Shown here: positions 54,101 to 60,000 of the stretch, in pieces | Layout: each line of letters starts with the position of its first letter | Position numbering within the stretch: position 1 is the stretch's first letter | Assembly (NCBI GenBank): GCA_009746045.1 | Contig: RPFO01000276.1 | Location: 2,861,063 to 2,921,062 of the forward strand | From: Mesostigma viride | Taxonomy: Eukaryota > Streptophyta > Mesostigmatophyceae > Mesostigmatales > Mesostigmataceae | Length of the DNA: 60,000 nt | Direction: 5' to 3' | Notes under the pieces: model-generated | Seen by the model: only the letters and a program-made list of their open reading frames with translations | Databases searched by the model: none | What the model was told of the DNA's origin: nothing | Position numbers and translations under genes: made by a program

Positions 54101-54301
54101 GGTGCCACTCACGATTTCCTCGCGGGTCGCAGCATGGGGGACATCCAGGGCCGGGGGCGCTGGCTTAGCAGCTCCACGGTTGCCCATTATGTGGGCTTGC
54201 ACCGCAGTTTGGAGGTGCAGCTGCCTGAGGTTATTCTTCGGGCCATGGCCGCCTGCCCCCCTCGGGCCTGGCGGGCTATTTTGAAATTGCCCTCCACCTA
54301 A
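51180..54301 (+). CDS. Pol protein: reverse transcriptase, RNase H and tyrosine recombinase
   Basis: Open from 51047, overlapping Gag; the true start is unclear, and residues below are counted from 51047. RT: 'RFIVNRKLGN', motif A 'KSDLVSYYY' (Asp 302), motif C 'TIDDLV' (Asp 428/429; IDD instead of the usual YxDD). RNase H: Asp 590 ('VASDASTYG'), Glu near 667, Asp 696 ('LVDSTAALG') and Asp 745 ('PADGVSRG'). An HPNPGP motif follows at 770-775. The tyrosine recombinase has Arg 918 ('YLRISEALNL'), a Lys-containing hairpin 'RSTKTSKGK', His 1013 and Arg 1016 ('HGLRHGG') and the nucleophile Tyr 1048 ('VAHYVGLH'). All catalytic residues are present, so it could be active. Domain order RT-RH-YR is that of DIRS-type elements. 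Confidence 0.92.
53348..53371 (+). other. 2A-like motif GIHPNPGP in Pol
   Basis: Residues 768-775 of the Pol frame, between RNase H and the recombinase. The last four residues NPGP fit the ribosome-skipping 2A core; the upstream D-(V/I)-E is replaced by G-I-H. Activity is uncertain. Confidence 0.5.
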
Positions 54302-54373
54302 TTTGGTTGTTCATTTCTCTGTCATTATGCTAGGTTCTTTGCCCCTGGCATGGATCGCCAGGGAGGGATATAA

Positions 54374-54510
54374 GGGTAAGGCTAGCCTTTGCCAAGCAAT
54401 AAGTGTTCCCATGAGCATCGGCGGCCGGGATGTGGCCTGCCTTTTGTATGTGCTCCACTCATTGTTTTAATAAAGAGTCTGGTTACCCTGGAGTTCCACG
54501 GTTAATAGAA
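54374..54510 (+). repeat. split direct repeat B1
   Basis: Begins GGGTAAGGCTAGCC and ends AATAGAAT at the A2 border. Contains AATAAA, so transcripts probably end here or in B2. Confidence 0.9.
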
Positions 54511-54942
54511 TCGTGGTTCTCTGAACATAGTTTCTTTATAGTGAGATGGAAGGGTAGCCGCTATAGCTAGGTTATTGGGTTCACGTGACATACCTTTTGA
54601 GGCCGGTGCGGCCTGATCCGGATCAGTCGTGGCCAAAGCTTTGGCCAGTTTTTCTTGGCCAGGTGGCAGGAGCTACGTTGAGATATAAACCTGCCACTGT
54701 CTAGGTTTCTTGGCTCATGGCGTAGTGATTAACTAGATCTAGATTCTTTCTCTCACGCAATATGTGACCTAATAGCCCCGGCAGCCTTACGTAAGCTGCC
54801 GGCAATTAGAACGCCACATTGCGTCATTTGTTCAGACGCAACATTTGCGTGGCGAAAAAATGCCGTCCGGGCCAAGGCCGCATGACACGCAAAAAAGGAC
54901 AAAAACAAACCCACCTAGCAAAGGTCGGCCTCTTTTCTTTTC
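54509..54942 (+). repeat. split direct repeat A2
   Basis: Second copy of A1, 434 bp, with about three to four substitutions. The ORF visible here (54819-55154) is the copy of the start of a frame in A1 and is not a gene. Confidence 0.95.
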
Positions 54943-54967
54943 CCGCCCACCCTCCCTGCGTGTTTGG

Positions 54968-55334
54968 GGGTAAGGCTAGCCTTTGCCAAGCAATAAGTGT
55001 TCCCATGAGCATCGCAGGCATGTGTTCCCATGAGCATCACAGGCATGCTCCCCCCTTACCCGGGCATAGCGTGATAGACCATGAGGGTGCGGGTGCCCTG
55101 GTGCACCTAGAGCAAGTGTTGTTTACATTCCCACCCTTGCAGGAAGTAGCTTAGAATGTATTTTAGGCCCATATGCCCCTTCTCAGGGCTATGTGCTACA
55201 TATACTCCCAACGGAGTTATGTTCCTAATTAATTAATTAATGAGCATCGGCGGCCGGGATGTGGCCTGCCTTTTGTATGTGCTCCACTCATTGTTTTAAT
55301 AAAGAGTCTGGTTACCCTGGAGTTCCACGGTTAA
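54968..55334 (+). repeat. split direct repeat B2, interrupted
   Basis: The left part 54968-55014 and right part 55240-55334 together match B1. The gap holds a LINE tail. Confidence 0.88.
55015..55239 (+). mobile_element. LINE 3' end inserted in B2
   Basis: About 225 bp flanked by TGAGCATCG (9-10 bp; 55005-55014 and 55240-55249). It includes a short local duplication at its 5' side, the common LINE 3' region, the stem-loop 55204-55217 and an AATTAATTAATTAA tail. The uninterrupted B1 repeat proves the borders. Confidence 0.87.
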
Positions 55335-55354
55335 TAGAATATATATTAATTGAG

Positions 55355-55516
55355 CCATGGTAACCGGAGACGTCCGTCCTATAGTCAGCAAAATTGGTGC
55401 GAGAGGTCCCCAGTTCGATTCCGGTCGGATTCATTTGCAGATCGCGTTTTTCCGCGTTTTCCGCGGCCCGGCACTGAACGCAAATGGTTTTCACCTTTGC
55501 GGAGTGCCTGATCAGA
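55355..55516 (+). mobile_element. tRNA-like SINE with 14-bp target duplication
   Basis: Flanked by ATATATTAATTGAG (55341-55354 and 55517-55530). The head carries a tRNA-like fold: 5' TCCGTCC can pair with 3' GGTCGGA (6 of 7), and GTTCGATTCC is a B box. The tRNA part lacks a normal anticodon arm. The body ends CACCTTTGCGGAGTGCC. The second copy is at 21064-21240 on the minus strand. Confidence 0.85.
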
Positions 55517-55530
55517 ATATATTAATTGAG

Positions 55531-55690
55531 AATTAATTAATATTAATTAATTAATTAATTAAACGCGTGCTCCCTTTGGGGAGTCACGGAGCACCGAAGT
55601 GCTTTTAATCCCTGTGTGTGCACAACAGGTAGAAAGGGCAGAGACCTCCTTTGTCCTTCATGCCAAAGGCATGCCACAGCTGCAATTGAT
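55531..55690 (-). mobile_element. retroelement 3' end with (TTAA)n tail
   Basis: Reverse complement of 7420-7580: (TTAA)n tail at 55531-55561, stem-loop CTCCCTTTGGGGAG at 55570-55583 and the region up to the CAGCTGTGGCATGCC-type word. Confidence 0.7.
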
Positions 55691-55975
55691 CGTCATTGAG
55701 AATGATAAATTACGGAGGTGAGATTGGCATGCAACATAAGGAAAACCCTGAAAAGAATTTAGAAGAACCCTTGACATGAAGGAAAACTTGATAGCTGTAA
55801 TCTGACACGGGCAGGCAAGGATCACGCCAGCTGCACAAGGTACAACGAACTACATCACAAAACTACGTACACGCAGCAACATCGCTGCCGGCCCACCAGG
55901 CCTGGGAGGGATCTAGACCGCAAGGGTAGCGACAAAGTCGGCCCGGCCGGGTGCGGCGGAATAACATGCACATAA
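55690..55975 (-). mobile_element. REL-endonuclease LINE 3' fragment (unfilled site)
   Basis: Paralogue of 1240-1690 without the insertion at 1483-1643: the sequence runs straight through CTAGACCGCAAGGGTAGCGA. The coding end (RRTRADF-type) lies at 55925-55970 on the minus strand. Confidence 0.75.
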
Positions 55976-55979
55976 ATTT

Positions 55980-56412
55980 ATAAAGCACTATTAAATCAAC
56001 CCCAATGGTGGGGGTCATAATGTGTCAAATTAAGCAATCTTAAAGATTCAATTGGTACTGGGCACTCAGAAGTCCAGATATTTTTAGACTTCATTAAAAT
56101 TGATAACGAGGTTGTTCAAGGAGTTCTACCCCTCGCCTTTCAGGCGACAAGAGGCTTTAGTCGACTAAGTCGAAAGGAAGTTTTGAAGTTCTAGAAGGAC
56201 CTATTAATATTATATCAGCTTCATCTAAATCCTCTAGAATTTGGCCGTTACATTCTTGCCACTTACCTTTATGGTTTGAGTATGGGTCCAGCGCAGGGCA
56301 GTGATGCAGGTGGGGGTGGAGGGGGAGGGGGGTAGTTCGGGTTAATACTTGTCAACGCACATGCTGCGGTGCATGTACATTCGTTTATGTGTGTGTGCAT
56401 GTGTTTTCCCTT
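55980..56412. other. no recognisable gene
   Basis: AT-rich spacer with a small palindrome near 55992-56012 (CCCCAATGGTGGGG). No coding signal. Confidence 0.4.
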
Positions 56413-56690
56413 TTCTTCTTCTTCTTCTTCTTCTTCTTCTTCTTCTTCTTCTTCTTCTTCTTCTTCTTCTTCTTCTTCTTCTTCTTCTTCTTCTTCTTCT
56501 TCTTCTTCTTCTTCTTCTTCTTCTTCTTCTTCTTCTTCTTCTTCTTCTTCTTCTTCTTCTTCTTCTTCTTCTTCTTCTTCTTCTTCTTCTTCTTCTTCTT
56601 CTTCTTCTTCTTCTTCTTCTTCTTCTTCTTCTTCTTCTTCTTCTTCTTCTTCTTCTTCTTCTTCTTCTTCTTCTTCTTCTTCTTCTTCTT

Positions 56691-56721
<31 letters not shown>

Positions 56722-57263
56722 GATTCTTCTTCTTCTTCTTCTTCTTCTTCTTCTTCTTCTTCTTCTTCTTCTTCTTCTTCTTCTTCTTCTTCTTCTCTCA
56801 TCTTCTTCTTCTTCTCTTCTTTTCTTCTTCTTCTTCTTCTTTTCTTCTTCTTCTTCTTCTTTCTTCTTCTTCTTCTCTTCTTCTTCTTCTTCTTCTTCTT
56901 CTTCTTCTTCTCTTCTCTTCTTCTTCTTCTCTTCTTCTTCTTCTTCTTCTTCTTCTTTCTTCTTCTTCTTCTTCTTCTTCTTCTTCTCTTCTTCTTCTTC
57001 TTCTTCTTCTTCTTTCTTCTCTCTTCTTCTTCTTCTTCTTCTCTTCTTCTTCTTTCTTCTTCTTCTTCTTCTTCTTTCTTCTTCTTCTTCTTCTTCTTCT
57101 TCTTCTTCTCTTCTTCTTCTTCTTCTTTCTTCTTCTTCTTCTTCTTCTTCTTCTTCTTCTTCTCTTCTTCTTCTTTCTTCTTCTTCTTCTTCTTCTTCTT
57201 CTTCTTCTTCTTCTTCTTCTTCTTCTTCTTCTTCTTCTTCTTCTTCTTCTTCTTCTTCTTCTT
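56413..57263. repeat. (TTC)n tract of about 850 bp
   Basis: Nearly pure TTC on the plus strand for 300 bp (to 56718), one AGA interruption at 56719-56724, then TTC with many CTT/TC slips to 57263. All ORFs here (poly-S, poly-F, poly-L, poly-K, poly-E) are artefacts. Confidence 0.99.
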
Positions 57264-57339
57264 GTTTTCCTCGCACGTCCAAAAGCCTGAAAAACTGACT
57301 TTAATGAATATCAGTTCCAATGCACTTGGGAACCATATC

Positions 57340-57835
57340 TAGTGATGATTGAGAACCATAAATATGATGTTTGGACATTCATGCCACCACTTGTTGGGGG
57401 TACTACCCCCAACCACGCACCGGTGGCGAGCTAAAAATAGAAAAAGACGCTATTTATGATATATTTTGCCCAAGACAAACCACTTATCCAAATGACCTGC
57501 CCATACATTCCTGCAAAGCCCCCCACTTCTAAAAAATCTGGGCTATTCACATGGTCAAAATAATCACATTTGTTTGAGTTATTAATTTCCCCGCAAAATG
57601 GGTACTTCCCCGCAAAAAAAAAAAATCAAATCATTGAATCATCAACACATCGAATGGGGTCATCCATACATGCGAAATTCCACTGAGTGGGGGGAAACAC
57701 AACCCCAAAGTTTGAGCTCATTCTGACAAGCGTAGCTCAAGTTATTGATTTTTCTGTGATGCCACCTGGGTAGACGCTAAAAGAGAATTGAGCTAGTGCT
57801 GAGCCAAAATGACATCTGTTTTGCTACCCTAGACA
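57340..57835 (-). repeat. diverged repeat related to 13477-14200
   Basis: Shares, in reversed orientation and order, several words with the region around and after the PHD ORF: GGGGGTACTACCCCCAAC (57396-57413 versus about 14163-14180), a TATTAATTTCCCCGCAAAA word (about 57582) and the CTTGTC..GAATGA word (about 57725-57745). The PHD ORF itself is absent. Confidence 0.6.
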
Positions 57836-57903
57836 CCCAAAAACATGCCCACTTTGATCACGGAGTGTGAGGAGGATGTCCGGAGCCTCATACGCCCCAC
57901 CCC

Positions 57904-59377
57904 CAGTGTTCAATTATACGGCGTATTATACGGTATAATACGGTATAATACGCGTTATACAAGGTCGAGCGTATAATTTTTATCCGTTTTATACGATTTG
58001 CGTATTTTTACGTATAATACGGCGAATAACACGTATCAGCGCGCGTATCATGGGGTTTTCGCGCTCATCCGAGGTCCGGCAGCCAAATTTTTCGTGCGGG
58101 AACCAAGGCGGGAAAGCAAGGGAACTTAGAAACACTACGGAAACCATCCACTGGTTGACATTTGGCGACCGTGAGACACAAGGATCTTACAAGCAAGCTA
58201 CACTGTAGCATGGCAACCCTCCATGCTGTTTAGGTCTCTGCCCTTGCCTCTCGGGCAGCCATGAATATTGAAGTCATACAGAAAACTGACTGGTACGAGA
58301 GCATGGCCGCTTTACATTTTAGGCATGATCCTTAGGTCTTGAAAAGCTTATATCCTTGGCCAGGCAGCGTTGGGATGTGCGCGGATGTGTCTCGACCTTC
58401 TGCTCGATGCGGCAACCTCGTTTCAGCAACCAGGTGGCGACCGTGCATGTGCTAACTGTTGATAGGCGGGAAATGCCCCTAAATTTGAACGCGGATAGCT
58501 GTTTCACGTTATTCCTTACATGATTTATAAGCGACGACGGCCAGGAAAGGCTCGCAGCTACGTCCATCAGGTGGGCATGCTGGCTCCGTCAAGAAAGGTA
58601 ATATGCGGTTTTGATCTGGTACGTGCTATCCTGTTCACGTGTTCATTGTACTGTATCAAGTTGTTGGGTGGATTGTAAAATAATCGTATACCTGTAATGG
58701 AGGTTTTCTGCTTGTCTTTTGGTTGCTTTACTGCCTCTACGCATTGTTGGCTTGTGATGGTTGGGGAATACCACTACGACATGCAGATTTTGGACCAGAT
58801 TTGTCTGCTATTAGCTTATGCTTCATCGAAAGCAGTGACGTGGTGCTTGGCATTGTTTATAAATATGATAAGCTTGATAACGCGATGTTTTTTTCTTGCT
58901 AAAAGCATCTCGAAACAAGTGGTTTTCTGGCCAGATCTAGCCACTATTTCTTGTTTTGCTCGCCAAAGTCAGCCTTCTTCTTGTGTGCTCCTCATGCATA
59001 CAAGAAACATGGAGATGCCCAGGACCTGCTTGCATGGAAGCATAGCCATCTTACTTCTTTTGCTTTTTTCATCTTTCCATTTCATTTGGCGTTGTTTTTT
59101 AGGGTATAATGCATAGGTAATCTAGCTCCTCGGGAACCCCGGTTTACACGTCCAGTGTTCCCAAGCACTGCTGAGCAGTGGCAACCCATGTATCATGTGT
59201 AATTTAGTGTCAGAAACATGTGGACTGCTTGAAATGATATCAAAATGCATGAAACAACCCCAAAAGCGACGAAATCCAGTATTTGCGTATAATTTCCGGA
59301 TAATACTGTATTATACCGTATTATCCATTATACGGACCCCGCGCGTATAACCGCGTATTGCGTATAATTGAACTCTG
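57904..59377. mobile_element. hAT-like DNA transposon (1474 bp)
   Basis: Ends CAGTGTTCAATTATACG (left) and the complement of CAGAGTTCAATTATACG (right), one mismatch. They are flanked by a perfect 8-bp duplication CCCACCCC (57896-57903 and 59378-59385). Both subterminal regions are full of GTATAATACGG-type palindromic words (57920-58060 and 59285-59370). The interior encodes no recognisable transposase, so it is probably non-autonomous. It is a different family from the element at 24277-25847. Confidence 0.92.
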
Positions 59378-59385
59378 CCCACCCC

Positions 59386-60000
59386 TCCATCGGCACAGCC
59401 AGCCTTGTGAGTCTACCCTTAACAACAAGGCTGGTAGGACGACACGCCTGAGCAGCATATGTAATGGCTATCTCAGGCTAATAATGTGTGATTTTGTGCC
59501 AACAACCAAGTTGTTTCACCCAACAACACATTAAAAACCCTCTTCCAAAATGCCCAACAAGCCGGACACGTGGAGGACCACACACGCAGTATATAAAGAG
59601 AAAATAAGCTGACTTTTTATCCAGCCAACCTGTGGCTAGCTGCTCTGGTTAGCATGACAAAGGCTATCATTTACTCAGTGGAAAAGGTGAAGAGACCATT
59701 GGAACAACCTACCTGACGCATGTGCCACCAAAGCATTGTGTCCCACAAAATGCACACTGCCTCCTTTCTAACAAGCACGAGCCGGCCACTTTCTTTAGGA
59801 GACAGGTGCCAGCTCGTCAGTGTCTGGGGAAAATGATGCCGCTGCTTAGGAAGACCGCGTGAATTTCCTCGAACACAACTGTCTATAAAGCAAAAGAAAT
59901 TTCAGAGAAGCATGGAAATAAAAGCATTACACCTTCCCGACAGGTTGCGTGCCACACGCTGCAGAAAGCCAGCCATGTCACAGACGAACTTGCTAAAAGA
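59386..60000. other. no recognisable gene
   Basis: No domain-bearing frame on either strand up to the window end. Confidence 0.45.

Larger units (their letters stand above)
49604..55334 (+). mobile_element. tyrosine-recombinase retrotransposon with split direct repeats
   Basis: Layout A1-Gag-Pol-B1-A2-B2: A1 49604-50037, A2 54509-54942 (434 bp each, only a few differences), B1 54374-54510, and B2 54968-55014 plus about 55240-55334. B2 is interrupted by a LINE tail. Split direct repeats and an encoded tyrosine recombinase define the PAT/Ngaro-type members of the DIRS order, which insert through a circular DNA intermediate rather than an integrase. No target duplication is expected or found. 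B1 contains AATAAA at 54469-54474. The arm identity indicates a recent insertion. Confidence 0.93.

Noticed and set aside
56349-57342. Long frames coding poly-L, poly-F, poly-S, poly-K and poly-E
   Set aside because: Pure result of the (TTC)n tract.

Overview
The window is nuclear DNA of a eukaryote, most likely a green alga. Genes are split by short to medium introns with GT..AG borders (often GTGAGT and GCAG), the coding exons are GC-rich, the encoded proteins resemble plant and algal families, and the retroelements include types common in algae. There is no operon structure and no bacterial signal. The lineage below 'green alga' is an inference.

Three host genes are well supported. An intact four-exon gene for ribosomal protein eL33/RPL35A lies at 29677-31089 (+). 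A NOL11-like nucleolar protein, an SSU-processome factor, lies at 34371-37628 (-). A ten-exon DHHC-type protein S-acyltransferase lies at 38778-48991 (+); every splice phase agrees and several introns are filled with minisatellites. Two weaker genes are a two-exon unknown protein at 28460-29003 (-) and an unrecognised multi-exon gene at about 21829-25909 (-), whose 5' part is split by a hAT element. Two of the three recognised genes serve ribosome production, but nothing shows coordinated control.

1-21.5 kb is a nest of mobile DNA. It holds repeated fragments of an L1-like ORF1 followed directly by a common 3' region; an L1-like reverse transcriptase on the minus strand (15590 to about 10372); a LINE with a restriction-like endonuclease, intact over its RT and endonuclease, inserted into an ORF1 element (18224-20602); several 5'-truncated LINE tails; and a tRNA-like SINE. 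Two elements share AGTTA-type ends, 5-bp target duplications and very long perfect-looking palindromes. The small one is 6445-7072. The large one (11657-15101) carries a PHD-finger ORF and splits the L1-like RT gene; removing it and one duplication copy restores the RT frame.

24.3-25.8 kb and 57.9-59.4 kb are two hAT-like elements with perfect 8-bp target duplications. 49.6-55.3 kb is a tyrosine-recombinase retrotransposon (Gag, RT, RNase H, tyrosine recombinase) with split direct repeats (A1-ORFs-B1-A2-B2) whose 434-bp arms differ at only a few positions, so it is young. An HPNPGP (2A-like) motif sits between its RNase H and recombinase. The rest of 55-57.3 kb is a SINE, LINE tails and an 850-bp (TTC)n tract.

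The strongest candidates for something undescribed are the PHD-bearing palindromic element family, and a stem-loop (CTCC-CAAC-GGAG type) that ends several LINE families just before tails of different simple repeats.
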